DNA of 64,000 nt from an uncultured Gammaproteobacteria bacterium (GTDB taxonomy: Bacteria; Pseudomonadota; Gammaproteobacteria; Xanthomonadales; Xanthomonadaceae), in contig CAMPGW010000001.1 in NCBI GenBank assembly GCA_946885735.1, positions 27,405-91,404 on the forward strand, in the 5' to 3' direction. The translations under genes and the position numbers were made by a program. Every line of letters begins with the position of its first letter. Position 1 is the stretch's first letter. Positions 43,182 through 51,995 of the stretch are shown here, in pieces. The notes below the pieces were generated by a model, which saw only the letters and a program-made list of their open reading frames with translations, ran no database searches and was not told the origin of the DNA.

Positions 43182-43544
43182 ATGGACAGTCGCCAACTCC
43201 TGCAGGCCGCCGTCTGGCTGTTCGCCATCGCCGCCGCGGGCGGGCTGGTGATGGCGGGCATCCGCTTCGGCATGCAGCGCAACCCGCCGCCCTGGCTGTC
43301 GATGCTGCACGGCTTGCTCGCCGCGTCCGGACTGACCCTGGTGATCTACGCCGGCTTCACCACCGACGCGCCCGCGCTGGCGCGGTGGGGCGGGGCCATC
43401 CTGCTGGTGGCGGCGGCCGGCGGCGCTTTCCTCAACCTGGGCTACAACTGGAAGGACCGCTTGCTGCCGACTTCGATCGTGCTCCTGCACGCGGCGCTGG
43501 CGATCGTCGGCTTCGCCTGCGTGGCGATTGCCGCCTGGCGCTGA
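43182..43544 (+). CDS. Small four-helix membrane protein
   Basis: 120 residues with four evenly spaced membrane helices (about 8-28, 42-60, 68-86, 97-117). A short basic loop (RFGMQRNPPP) follows helix 1 and an NWKDR turn follows helix 3. No known family is recognised beyond uncharacterised membrane proteins of this order. Its end abuts the convergent transporter gene (1 base apart). No partner is suggested by context. Confidence 0.72.
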   Translation: MDSRQLLQAAVWLFAIAAAGGLVMAGIRFGMQRNPPPWLSMLHGLLAASGLTLVIYAGFTTDAPALARWGGAILLVAAAGGAFLNLGYNWKDRLLPTSIVLLHAALAIVGFACVAIAAWR

Positions 43545-43545
43545 G

Positions 43546-43998
43546 TCAGCGCGCCTTCCAGGGCTGTAGCACCATCAGCACTCCGACCACCACGAGCGCC
43601 GCGCCGATCAAGCGCGTGGCGTTGACCTCGCGCGCGGCCTGCAGCACGCCGTAGCGATCCAGCAACAGCGCCGCGACCATCTGCCCGAGCACCACCAGCG
43701 CGATGAGCGAAGCCGCGCCGATCCGCGGCACCGCCAGCGTGGCGACGACCACGAATGCCGCGCCGATCAGGCCGCCGGTCCAGATCCACGGCGGAAGCCG
43801 CAGCATCGCTTCCGCGCTGGGCAGCGTCGGGCGCATGACCACGAGCACGGCGGCGAGTGCCACCGTGCCGACCAGGAAGGACACGCCCGAGGCGAACAGG
43901 CCGCCCGCGGTGGCGTGGCCGAGGCGGGCGTTGATCAGGGCCTGCAGGGGCAACAGGGCGCCCGCGACGAGCGCGAGCAGGGCATAGGTCCAGTGCAT
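43546..43998 (-). CDS. DMT-superfamily transporter, DUF606/YdcZ type
   Basis: 150 residues with five membrane segments. The start (ALLALVAGALLPLQALINARLG) and the G-(V/A)-S-F-x-VGT stretch are typical of the DUF606 half-size members of the drug/metabolite transporter superfamily, which dimerise. Often listed as EamA-like. Substrate unknown. Monocistronic on the minus strand, about 100 bases from the divergent EF-hand gene. Confidence 0.85.
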   Translation of the reverse strand: MHWTYALLALVAGALLPLQALINARLGHATAGGLFASGVSFLVGTVALAAVLVVMRPTLPSAEAMLRLPPWIWTGGLIGAAFVVVATLAVPRIGAASLIALVVLGQMVAALLLDRYGVLQAAREVNATRLIGAALVVVGVLMVLQPWKAR

Positions 43999-44100
43999 GC
44001 GGAGGACTCGGTGGGACGTGGCCGCAGCATGCCACGGTCAACCGATCGCGGCGCGCCGCGTTATCGCTTGCAGGCATCCACCCCTGCAACGGAGATTTCC

Positions 44101-44577
44101 ATGAAGAAGGCGCTGCTGATCGCTACCGGCCTGCTGGCCGCCTCGGTCGCCATCGCGGTCCACGCGCGCGCGCCGCAGTCCGGCCCCCGCGGCGCCGAGG
44201 CCTTCACCGCCGCCGACGCCAACCGTGACGGTCGCCTGAGCCTGGCCGAGTTCGAGCGTGCGCGCAGCCAGCGCATCGCCGAGCAGTTCCGTCGCATGGA
44301 CCTGGACGGCAACGGCAGCCTGACCCAGGAAGAGATGCGGCAGGCGCACCGAGCGCAGCGCGAACTGCGCAAGGCGCGCCGCCACGAAGGCCAGGCGATG
44401 CGCGCGCGCCTGCGCGGGCTCGACGCCAACGCCGACCAGGTGCTGACGCGCGCGGAGATTGGCGACAAGGCGCCCTGGCTGGCCGAGCACTTCGACGACT
44501 TCGACGCGGATCGGGACGGCCGGCTGACGCGCGAGGAACTGCGCAACGGACGCGAGGCGCTGCGCCGCGCGCGCTGA
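44101..44577 (+). CDS. Secreted EF-hand calcium-binding protein
   Basis: 158 residues with a signal peptide cleaved near residue 22 (VHA). Four EF-hand loops are readable: DANRDGRLSLAE, DLDGNGSLTQEE, DANADQVLTRAE and DADRDGRLTREE. The third lacks the central Gly and the sixth-position ligand geometry, so it is probably weak or silent; the other three have complete Asp/Asn/Glu ligands. A periplasmic calcium buffer or sensor is likely, comparable to CasA-type proteins. With the TSP3-like repeats at 7065-7580 it is one of two calcium-type proteins here. Confidence 0.92.
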   Translation: MKKALLIATGLLAASVAIAVHARAPQSGPRGAEAFTAADANRDGRLSLAEFERARSQRIAEQFRRMDLDGNGSLTQEEMRQAHRAQRELRKARRHEGQAMRARLRGLDANADQVLTRAEIGDKAPWLAEHFDDFDADRDGRLTREELRNGREALRRAR

Positions 44578-44592
44578 GTCAGTCGCGCTGAG

Positions 44593-44823
44593 TCAATCGC
44601 GAAGACCCTGCCGGGTCTTGGCCTCGATGCAGGCGTCGAGCGCGGTGGCGTGGTCGTCGCGACCGGTGAGCGTGCGGGTCGCGGCCTCGCAACTGGCGCG
44701 CACGCTGGCGGTCGCATCCGCGGGCGTGGCGTGCCAGCCCAGCCGCTGGCCGACGGCGCAGCCGCCGAGTCCGATGGCGAGGCTAAAGACGAGCGCGATG
44801 GGCAAGCGCGGGGCAGGCTTCAT
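44593..44823 (-). CDS. Small lipoprotein
   Basis: 76 residues from the ATG at 44823, preceded by GGAGGT at 7 bases. The hydrophobic N-terminus ends with GLGGC, a lipobox with Cys22 as lipid anchor. The mature part is about 54 residues, with two cysteines (44 and 65) in a helical segment that could form one disulfide. No family recognised. It is convergent with the EF-hand gene (15 bases between ends). Confidence 0.7.
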   Translation of the reverse strand: MKPAPRLPIALVFSLAIGLGGCAVGQRLGWHATPADATASVRASCEAATRTLTGRDDHATALDACIEAKTRQGLRD

Positions 44824-44900
44824 GTCGCGACCTCCGTGTCGGTGACGCGGTTACCGTAGCACTGCCGCGCCACCAGCGCGCCGTCGCGATTCGCGCGCCT

Positions 44901-45338
44901 TCAGCTGCCGCTGGGGCGGGCGTTCCCGGTGCGCGTTTCCACGATCGGGATGCCCAGGTCGCGGCCGCGCGGCAACAGTCCCATGCCCAGCCGCAGGCTG
45001 GTGCCGATGCGCTCGGCATGTCCCACCAGGCGCGCCGCGCCTTCGGGTTCGATCACCTGCGGGACGGTGTCGCGCCAGAGCGCCAGCCAGCGCTGGAAAT
45101 GGAGCTCACCGATGCCCTGCAGGGCCCGGTGCACGCCCATGGGATTGCCGCGGTAGCGATTGGCGCGCAGCGCGACCGAGCACCAGAAATCGCCGAGCGT
45201 GCGCAGGTGTGCGGGCCAGTCGTGCACATGCGCGGCGAACACCGGGCCGAGCAGGTCGTCGTCGCGGACGCGGCCATAGAAGCGCGCGAGCAGCGCGTCG
45301 ATGGCCGCCTCGTCGAGCGGTCGCAAAGCTTCGTTCAT
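44901..45338 (-). CDS. Group III truncated haemoglobin
   Basis: 145 residues. The short 2-on-2 globin has the group III features: F-Y-x-R-V-x-D-D-x-L-L-G-P-V-F in the B/C region with Tyr21-type B10, FWCSVALRANRYRG before the F helix, and proximal His70 in GVHRAL. Group III globins (Campylobacter Ctb is the model) are tied to oxygen handling and nitrosative stress. Cytosolic. Neighbours are the lipoprotein and a GAF protein, all on the minus strand with gaps over 60 bases, so a stand-alone gene is likely. Confidence 0.9.
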   Translation of the reverse strand: MNEALRPLDEAAIDALLARFYGRVRDDDLLGPVFAAHVHDWPAHLRTLGDFWCSVALRANRYRGNPMGVHRALQGIGELHFQRWLALWRDTVPQVIEPEGAARLVGHAERIGTSLRLGMGLLPRGRDLGIPIVETRTGNARPSGS

Positions 45339-45405
45339 GGACCGGCATTTTACGCCGACCGTCCCGACCGGGCTTGACCGGCGTCAGGCGGATCGGCCGG
45401 CGGGC

Positions 45406-45939
45406 TCAGGCCTTGTGCGCGGTGATGAGCTGCGAGGCGGCGCTCGCCAGTTTCTCCACCGTGCGGCGTTCCTCGGGCGAAGGCTCGCGACATTGGCGGA
45501 AATAGGTGCCGAAGGTGCCGAGGACGCGCCCGTCCGCGGACTTGATGGGCTGGCTCCAGGCCCCCGCGAAACCGAGCGCGAGCGGCAGGTGGCGCAACTC
45601 GGCCCACTTGTCGTCGGCGCGGAAGTCGGGGGTGAAGACGACTTCGCCAGTTGCCGCCGCCGCTGCGCAGGTGCCCACCGCCGGATCGGGGCGCAGGCGG
45701 TCGATGGCTTCCAGGTAATCGCGGGGCAGGCGCGGCGATGCGCCGTTGCGCAACAGCCCGTCCTCATCGAGCACGAGGATGGAGGCGACGCAGTCCAGTC
45801 CGCTAGCGCGCTCGGCGGCTTCGGCCAGGACGGCCAGGCTCTCGCCGAGGGGCAGGCCATCGCCTTCCAGGCGCAGGGCGCGCAGGCAGGCGTCCTCGAT
45901 GAGCTGGCGTTGGGGTGGTTCGAGGATCGAGAGGGGCAT
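45406..45939 (-). CDS. Stand-alone GAF-domain protein
   Basis: 177 residues from the ATG at 45939; an upstream in-frame ATG at 45972 would add eleven residues but neither has a strong ribosome site. One GAF domain covers about 20-170: CVASILVLDEDG, then VGTCAAAAATGEVVFTPDF (the conserved G-x-C-G-A-like segment) and GAWSQPIKSADGRVLGTFGTYF. Free-standing GAF proteins of this kind may be fRMsr-like methionine-sulfoxide reductases or ligand sensors. Only one cysteine is in the right place, so a sensor role is preferred. Soluble. Confidence 0.8.
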   Translation of the reverse strand: MPLSILEPPQRQLIEDACLRALRLEGDGLPLGESLAVLAEAAERASGLDCVASILVLDEDGLLRNGASPRLPRDYLEAIDRLRPDPAVGTCAAAAATGEVVFTPDFRADDKWAELRHLPLALGFAGAWSQPIKSADGRVLGTFGTYFRQCREPSPEERRTVEKLASAASQLITAHKA

Positions 45940-46016
45940 CGCTTCGCGGTGGACGGTACAGGCGCAAAGCATGACCAGCCGGTCCGTGCGGTGTCAAACG
46001 GCAGTTGGATCCGCGT

Positions 46017-46247
46017 TCAGGGCAGGTGCATGGCCTTGGCGCCCGAGCGTGGCGGGCCTCCGCCGCCGCGCCGAGCGTCGAGGAAGCCACGCACCGCCTC
46101 GACATGATTGCCGACGCAGGCGAGCGCCTGCTCGAGAGTGCGGCGGCTGGTGTCGAGCACCAGCAGCCAGTATTCGGCCTCCGCCGGGTCGCCCAGGTCC
46201 ACGAACCGGTAGTCGGCCGGCGCCCGCAATGTCCACTGTTCGCCCAT
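46017..46247 (-). CDS. DUF3606 family small protein
   Basis: 76 residues from the ATG at 46247, chosen because GGAGG lies 6 bases upstream. The core EAEYWLLVLDTSRRTLEQAL and VGNHVEAVRGFL matches the DUF3606 pattern (E-x-x-YW, then a helix-turn, then VG-x-x-x-x-x-V). The C-terminal Gly/Arg tail is non-conserved. DUF3606 proteins are tiny, often stress-associated and without known function. It lies 54 bases after the M1 peptidase start codon on the same strand. Confidence 0.75.
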   Translation of the reverse strand: MGEQWTLRAPADYRFVDLGDPAEAEYWLLVLDTSRRTLEQALACVGNHVEAVRGFLDARRGGGGPPRSGAKAMHLP

Positions 46248-46301
46248 CGCCTGCCTCCGCATCCTTCCTGGGATGCGGAAGCGCGGCGAATGGTTGCGTC
46301 C

Positions 46302-48965
46302 TCAGCGCGCCTTGCCGGCCGGGCTCGCCTCGAAGGCCTGGCGGATCGCCAGGCAGCGCGCATCGCCCTCGTGCGCCCCGAGCAAGTCGCGCTGGGTGCC
46401 GGCCGACAGCGCCGGCTTGGCGGCGATGAAGGCCTCGAGCCGGGCGACGCTCTCGGCGGTGCAACCGGACGGGATCATGCTGCCCGAATAGGTGCGCATG
46501 AACACCGGATCGGCCTTGGCGTCGATCGCCGCCAGGGTCTGCAAGCGCTGCTCGGCGCTGGCCTCGGCGAGCGCCTGCTGGCTGCCCGGGAACAGGCTGT
46601 ACATGATCACCCGCAGGCGCGAGAACGGCTCGCTGCCGTCGAGCGACTGCACGGTCGCCAGGTACTTCGCCTTCACCGCCGGATCCGGCCGCAGCACGCG
46701 CGCCGAAAGTGCGTTGAGCTGGCCGCTCTCGCTGGCGTCGCGGGCGAGTTCCGCGTCGATCAGCGCCGCGCTGCCCGGCGCGTCGTACTCGTTGAGCTGG
46801 CGGATGATGTCCCAGCGCATTTCCTGGTCGATCGCCACGCCGGCGGTGTCCTGCTTGCCGGCCAGCATGTCGGCCAGGCGTTGCAGGGCCTGCGGGCTGG
46901 TGGCCGCGCCGATGTAGTTCTCCAGCCAGGTCAGGGCCTTGTCGCGGTCGCCCTTGGCGTCCTGCAGGCCCTGCCAGAGCATCGTCTCGGTCTGCGCGCT
47001 GACGCGCTTCTCGAAGGCGCTGCCCGGCGCGAACCGGCGCGCGTAGCCGGCGCCGCGTCCGACGTAGCCCAGCGCCTGCCGCAGCAGCGCGTAGTCCTTC
47101 TCCTTCGGCGTGTTGACCAGCACGGTCTGGATGTAATCGTCCAGGCTGAGCTTGCCGCTGGTCAGGCCGTCGCTCAGGCTCTGCCAAAGCATGGAACGCA
47201 GCATCGGATCCTCCACGCCGGCCAGCTGCGTGCGCGCGGTGGCGAAGCTCACCGGGTCGAGTTCGACCTTCGCGTAGCCCCAGTCCTGGTAGTTGGGATA
47301 GACCAGGTCCGGGCAGGCCTCGCCCACGAGTTCGGGCACCTCGGTGCGGGCGCCGCTGTAGGTCACCTTGGCGTTCTTCGACAGGGCCAGCGACTCGCCG
47401 GAGCGGGCGAACAGGCCCACCTGCACCAGCTGCGTGCGCAGGGTGGGATAGGCCGGGATCGCCGCGCCCTGCAGCAGGGCGAAGCTCGAGACCTTGCCAT
47501 CCTTGCAGGCGAACTCGGCGCTGAGCGTGTTCACGCCCGGCTCGTACAGCCATTCCTTCGCCCACGGGCCGAGGTCCTGGCCGGAGGCCTTGGCCAGCGC
47601 GCCGATGAAGTCGTCCAGGGTCGCGTTCTGGTACGAGAAGCGGGTGATGTAATCGCGCACGCCGCGGCGGAAGGGCTCGTCGCCCAGGCGCATGCGCAGC
47701 TGGTGCAGCACCGCGGCGCCCTTGTTGTAGGTGATCGCGTCGATGTTGTCGAAGGCGTTCTGCGTCGTCGCCACCGGCACTTCGATCGGATGCGTGGTGA
47801 TGCTGTCGTCGGTGCGGTAGGCGCCCTGCTTGGCGCGGTAGAAGCTCAGCCACGGGTTCGGGAATTCATCCGAGGCGGCGTTGCCCATCTGCCCCATGTA
47901 GGAGGCGAAGCTCTCGTTGAGCCACAGGCCGTTCCACCACTTCATCGTCACCAGGTCGCCGAACCACTGGTGCGCCATCTCGTGCAGGATCGTCGAGTTC
48001 AGGCCCTGGCGGCGCTCGGCGGTCATCGCGCTGGCCGAGGTGAAGCGCGTTTCGGTGAAGGTCACCGCGGCGGCGTTCTCCATCGCGCCGTAGATGAACT
48101 GCGGCACCAGCACCTGGTCGTACTTCTTGAACGGGTAGGGGATGCCGAAATAGTCGTCGAAGTACACCAGGCCCTGGCTCGTGTACTTGAACCAGTCCTG
48201 CGGGGCGACCTTGTCCGCCAGCGTGTGCCGCGCGAACAGCCGCATCGGGTACTTGCCGCTGGTGTCCTCCCAGGTCTTGTACGGCCCGGCGTGCAGCGAG
48301 AAGTTGTAGGGGCTGAGCTTCGGCGAGGTCGGGAAGGTCCAGCGCCGCGACTCACCACGGTCCTCGACCTTGCTCTCGCGCATGGCGGAGATGACGGTCC
48401 AGTCCTTCGGCGCGGTGACGGTGAGCGCGAAGGTGGCCTTCAGGTCCGGCTGGTCGAAACCGGCGAACATCTGGTGCGCGGCCGCCGGCTCGAAGTGCGA
48501 ATACAGGTAGACGCGGCCGTCGGCCTTGTCCTCGTAGCGGTGCAGGCCCTCGCCGTTGGTGCTGTGCTCGCGCTCGAAGCGCACCTCGACGGTGTTGCGG
48601 CCTTTCTTCAGGCTGGCGGCGGGCAGGGTCAGGAAGTTCTTGTTGTAGGCGGCCTCGACGGGCTTGCCGTTCACCGTCACGCCGAGCACGGTGGCCTTGT
48701 CCAGGTCCACCGTCAGGGGTGCGGCGGTGTCCTCGAGATCGAAGTCGATGCGGCTGGTGGCGCTGAAGGTCTTGCCGCCGGTGAGCGTGAAGTCGAGCTG
48801 GTAGGCGACGTCGGACACGCGCGCGGAACGCGCCGCGGCATCGCCTTCGCTGAGGTAGGGCGTCTCGGCACGCGCGGCGGCCGCCGGCGCCTGGGCCTGG
48901 GCGGTGAACGCGGAGCCGAGCAGGGCGGCGAGGATGGCGAGGCGCAGGACGGGCGTGGCGGGCAT
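46302..48965 (-). CDS. Secreted M1-family aminopeptidase
   Basis: 887 residues with a signal peptide cleaved after AQA (about residue 24). The exopeptidase motif GAMEN is at 293-297. The zinc site is His328-Glu329-x2-His332 with Glu351 in LNESFA, the classical 18-residue spacing. The long C-terminal helical solenoid (about 550-887) is of the ERAP/PepN ERAP1_C type. It removes N-terminal residues from peptides in the periplasm. It differs from the M1 domain fused to the ABC permease at 16939-20544, which lacks GAMEN-like context by eye. Divergent from arsC, 115 bases apart. Confidence 0.93.
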   Translation of the reverse strand: MPATPVLRLAILAALLGSAFTAQAQAPAAAARAETPYLSEGDAAARSARVSDVAYQLDFTLTGGKTFSATSRIDFDLEDTAAPLTVDLDKATVLGVTVNGKPVEAAYNKNFLTLPAASLKKGRNTVEVRFEREHSTNGEGLHRYEDKADGRVYLYSHFEPAAAHQMFAGFDQPDLKATFALTVTAPKDWTVISAMRESKVEDRGESRRWTFPTSPKLSPYNFSLHAGPYKTWEDTSGKYPMRLFARHTLADKVAPQDWFKYTSQGLVYFDDYFGIPYPFKKYDQVLVPQFIYGAMENAAAVTFTETRFTSASAMTAERRQGLNSTILHEMAHQWFGDLVTMKWWNGLWLNESFASYMGQMGNAASDEFPNPWLSFYRAKQGAYRTDDSITTHPIEVPVATTQNAFDNIDAITYNKGAAVLHQLRMRLGDEPFRRGVRDYITRFSYQNATLDDFIGALAKASGQDLGPWAKEWLYEPGVNTLSAEFACKDGKVSSFALLQGAAIPAYPTLRTQLVQVGLFARSGESLALSKNAKVTYSGARTEVPELVGEACPDLVYPNYQDWGYAKVELDPVSFATARTQLAGVEDPMLRSMLWQSLSDGLTSGKLSLDDYIQTVLVNTPKEKDYALLRQALGYVGRGAGYARRFAPGSAFEKRVSAQTETMLWQGLQDAKGDRDKALTWLENYIGAATSPQALQRLADMLAGKQDTAGVAIDQEMRWDIIRQLNEYDAPGSAALIDAELARDASESGQLNALSARVLRPDPAVKAKYLATVQSLDGSEPFSRLRVIMYSLFPGSQQALAEASAEQRLQTLAAIDAKADPVFMRTYSGSMIPSGCTAESVARLEAFIAAKPALSAGTQRDLLGAHEGDARCLAIRQAFEASPAGKAR

Positions 48966-49080
48966 GGTCGGTTCTCAGGGCGGCGACAGCCTGCGAATAT
49001 AGCGGCTAATCCACGGCGCCGACTCGACGCAGGTATCCTTTCGGCCACCCTCCATCGGCACTTGCAATCCGGCCTCCGAC

Positions 49081-49434
49081 ATGTCCGTCACGATCTACCA
49101 CAACCCCCGCTGCAGCACGTCGCGCACCGTGCTTGCGCTGATTCGCGAGGCGGGCATCGAGCCGCTCGTGGTGAACTACCTGGTCACGCCGCCTTCACGC
49201 GAGCGCCTGCGCGAGCTGCTGCGCGGGGCCGGCCTGTCGCCGCGCGAGGCGATGCGACGCAAGGAGACGCTGTACGCCGAGCTTCGCCTGGACGAGGAAG
49301 CGGACGAGGAGCGCCTGCTCGACGCCATGCTGGCGCACCCGGTGCTGATCGAACGGCCGTTCGTGCAATCGCCGCTGGGCGTGCGGCTGGGCCGCCCGCC
49401 CGAACGCGTGCTGGAGATCCTGCCGACGCGATGA
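49081..49434 (+). CDS. arsC: Arsenate reductase (glutaredoxin-dependent), ArsC
   Basis: 117 residues with the thioredoxin-like ArsC fold. Catalytic Cys11 lies in YHNPRCSTSR; the conserved VNYLVTPPSRERL and the anion-binding Arg in the FVQSPLGVRLGRPPERVLEIL region are present. It reduces arsenate to arsenite with glutathione and glutaredoxin. No arsenite exporter or ArsR gene is adjacent. Some members of this subfamily (YffB/Spx-like) are not arsenate reductases, so the physiological role is less certain than the family. The bd oxidase genes begin 61 bases later on the same strand. Confidence 0.87.
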   Translation: MSVTIYHNPRCSTSRTVLALIREAGIEPLVVNYLVTPPSRERLRELLRGAGLSPREAMRRKETLYAELRLDEEADEERLLDAMLAHPVLIERPFVQSPLGVRLGRPPERVLEILPTR

Positions 49435-49495
49435 GCGCGCACGCGGGCGCGGGGCGGCGGGAGTAAACTGCAGGCAGCGGAAAAGGAGTGCCTGC

Positions 49496-50956
49496 GTGCC
49501 CGAGTTCGACGCCCTGCTGCTGGCCCGGATCCAGTTCGCCTTCACGATCTCGTTCCACATCATCTTCCCCGCGCTGACGATCGGGCTGGCCAGTTTCCTG
49601 GCCGTGCTCGAGGGCCTGTGGCTGTGGACGCGCAAGGGCGTCTACCTCGACCTCTACCACTTCTGGCTGAAGGTCTTCGCCGTCGCCTTCGGCATGGGCG
49701 TGGTGTCGGGCATCGTGATGGCCTACCAGTTCGGCACCAACTGGAGCGGCTTCTCGACCTTCGCCGGCGGCATCACCGGCCCGCTGCTCGCCTACGAGGT
49801 GCTGACGGCCTTCTTCCTGGAGGCCGGCTTCCTCGGCGTGATGCTGTTCGGCATGAAGCGGGTCGGGCCCGGCCTGCATTTCCTGTCCACCTGCGCGGTC
49901 GCGGTCGGCACCTTGATCTCGGCGACCTGGATCCTCGCTTCCAACAGCTGGATGCAGACCCCGCAGGGCCACGAGATCATCGATGGGCGCGCGGTGCCGG
50001 TGGACTGGCTGCTGGTGATCTTCAATCCGTCCTTCCCGTACCGGCTCGCGCACATGGTGGTGGCGGCCTTCCTGGCCACCGCGCTGGTGGTCGGTGCGAG
50101 CGCGGGCTGGCACCTGCTGCGCGGCCGCGACACTCCCGCCGTGCGCACGATGTGGTCCATGGCCTTGTGGATGGTGCTGGCGGCGGCGCCGGTGCAGGCG
50201 GTGATCGGCGACCTGCATGGCCTCAATACGCTCAAGCACCAGCCGGCGAAGATCGCCGCGATGGAAGGGCATTGGGAGAATCGCGAGGGCGAGTCCTTGC
50301 CGTTGCTGCTGTTCGGCTGGCCGGACATGGTCGCGGAGGAAACGCGCTACGCCGTCGGCATCCCGGTACTCGGCAGCCTCATCCTCACCCACTCGCGCGA
50401 CGGGCAGTTCCCGGGCCTGAAGGAATTCCCGACGGAAGACCGGCCGCCGGCGGCGATCCTGTTCTGGAGTTTCCGGGTGATGGTCGGGCTCGGCCTGCTG
50501 ATGATCGCGCTCGGTTTCGCCGGGCTGTGGGTGCGCTGGCGCGGCCGGCTGGCGACGAGCCGCGGCCTGCACCGTTTTGCCCTGTGGATGGGGCCGGCGG
50601 GACTGGTCGCCATCCTCGCCGGCTGGATCACCACCGAGGTCGGGCGCCAGCCCTGGGTCGTGTACGGCTTGTTGCGCACCGCGGACGCGGTCACGCCACA
50701 CCCGACCTCCACGGTTGCATTGACGATGGCGATCTTCGTCGTGGTGTACGTCGCCGTGTTCGGCGCCGGCACCGTGTACCTGCTGCGCATCATCGGCAAA
50801 GGTCCGCATACCGATGAATCCGACGCACCCGTGCCCGGCGGCCCCGGCCAGCCGCGCACGCCGAGCCGTCCGCTGTCGGCCGCGCCGGAAGGCGACACCG
50901 CCGAGGGCGATCCGCCGCAGCCCGGCGGCGATGCACTGCATGGAGGGCCGCGCTGA
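49496..50956 (+). CDS. cydA: Cytochrome bd-type ubiquinol oxidase subunit I (CIO-type)
   Basis: 486 residues from a GTG at 49496 (AAGGAG upstream). Nine membrane segments. Haem ligand His21 lies in SFHIIFP, and the proton-path acids Glu101 and Glu109 in YEVLTAFFLEAGF match E99/E107 of E. coli CydA. GRQPW is conserved. The Q-loop (about 215-310) is short, as in cyanide-insensitive oxidases rather than E. coli CydA. A hydrophilic Pro/Gly-rich tail of about 45 residues follows the last helix and is unusual. Oxidises ubiquinol and reduces oxygen to water at the inner membrane. Confidence 0.95.
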   Translation: MPEFDALLLARIQFAFTISFHIIFPALTIGLASFLAVLEGLWLWTRKGVYLDLYHFWLKVFAVAFGMGVVSGIVMAYQFGTNWSGFSTFAGGITGPLLAYEVLTAFFLEAGFLGVMLFGMKRVGPGLHFLSTCAVAVGTLISATWILASNSWMQTPQGHEIIDGRAVPVDWLLVIFNPSFPYRLAHMVVAAFLATALVVGASAGWHLLRGRDTPAVRTMWSMALWMVLAAAPVQAVIGDLHGLNTLKHQPAKIAAMEGHWENREGESLPLLLFGWPDMVAEETRYAVGIPVLGSLILTHSRDGQFPGLKEFPTEDRPPAAILFWSFRVMVGLGLLMIALGFAGLWVRWRGRLATSRGLHRFALWMGPAGLVAILAGWITTEVGRQPWVVYGLLRTADAVTPHPTSTVALTMAIFVVVYVAVFGAGTVYLLRIIGKGPHTDESDAPVPGGPGQPRTPSRPLSAAPEGDTAEGDPPQPGGDALHGGPR

Positions 50957-51966
50957 TGGGCATAGACCTGCCGCTGCTATGGGCCGTCATCATCCTGTTC
51001 TCGATCATGATGTACGTGGTGATGGACGGCTTCGACCTTGGTATCGGCATGCTGTTTCCGTGGTTCCCGGCCAAGGACGACCGCGACGTGATGATGAACA
51101 CCGTCGCGCCGGTGTGGGACGGCAACGAGACCTGGCTGGTGCTCGGCGGCGCCGGATTGCTGGCCGCATTCCCGATGGCCTACGCGGTGGTGCTGAGCGG
51201 CCTCTACCTGCCGCTGGTGCTGATGCTGACGGGTCTGATCTTCCGCGGCGTCGCCTTCGAGTTCCGCTTCAAGGCCGAGGCCGGCAAGCGCCGGGTGTGG
51301 GACTGGAGTTTCTCGCTGGGTTCGTTCGCGGCGTCCTTCTTCCAGGGCGTGACGCTGGGCGCCTTCATCGACGGCCTGGCGATTCGCGACGGGCGCTTCG
51401 TCGGCGGGTCCTTCGACTGGTTCGCGCCCTTCCCGCTGTTCTGCGGCGCCGGGCTGGTGGTGGCCTACATGCTGCTGGGCAGCACCTGGCTGGTGATGAA
51501 GACCACCGGCGAGCTGCAGGCGGAGATGCGTTCGCGCACGCGCCACTGGGTGTGGGCCTTGCTGGCGGTGATCGTGATCATCAGCCTGTGGACGCCGTAC
51601 GTGCATCCGGCGGTGGCGCAGCGCTGGTTCATCTGGCCCAACCTGCTGTGGTTCGCGCCGGTGCCGGTGCTGGTCGGCCTGTGCACGCTGCAATTGTTGC
51701 GCGTGCTGCGGCGCGAGGATTCGGAAGTCGCGCCCTTCCTGCTCACGCTGGCGCTGGTGTTCCTGAGCTACAGCGGCCTGGGCATCAGCCTGTGGCCGAA
51801 CGTGCTGCCGCCCGACATCACGATCTGGGACGCCGCCGGGCCGCCGCAGAGCCTCGGCTTCGCGCTGGTCGGCGCGCTGCTGATCATCCCGATCATCCTG
51901 ATGTACACCGCCTTCAGCTATTGGGTGTTCCGCGGCAAGGTCCGCGCGCAGGACGGCTACCACTGA
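50956..51966 (+). CDS. cydB: Cytochrome bd-type ubiquinol oxidase subunit II (CIO-type)
   Basis: 336 residues with about eight membrane segments. The start ATG shares its A with the stop of subunit I (TGATG). The opening (WAVIILFSIMMYVVMDGFDLGIGMLFPW) and WDGNETWLVLGGAGLLAAFP are the fingerprint of CydB; FRGVAFEFRFKA is also conserved. It pairs with subunit I to form the oxidase. Its own TGA again overlaps a following ATG, continuing the coupled series to the small third subunit. Confidence 0.95.
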   Translation: MGIDLPLLWAVIILFSIMMYVVMDGFDLGIGMLFPWFPAKDDRDVMMNTVAPVWDGNETWLVLGGAGLLAAFPMAYAVVLSGLYLPLVLMLTGLIFRGVAFEFRFKAEAGKRRVWDWSFSLGSFAASFFQGVTLGAFIDGLAIRDGRFVGGSFDWFAPFPLFCGAGLVVAYMLLGSTWLVMKTTGELQAEMRSRTRHWVWALLAVIVIISLWTPYVHPAVAQRWFIWPNLLWFAPVPVLVGLCTLQLLRVLRREDSEVAPFLLTLALVFLSYSGLGISLWPNVLPPDITIWDAAGPPQSLGFALVGALLIIPIILMYTAFSYWVFRGKVRAQDGYH

Positions 51967-51995
51967 TGCGCGTGCCGCATGAGGCGCGCGGCTGA
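51966..51995 (+). other. Nine-codon linking ORF between subunit II and the small subunit
   Basis: The stop of cydB overlaps ATG (TGATG at 51964-51968). This ATG opens a 9-codon frame (MRVPHEARG) whose own stop overlaps the ATG of the 42-residue gene in a second TGATG (51993-51997). It is too short to be a protein of its own and looks like a ribosome-passing bridge. Confidence 0.4.
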
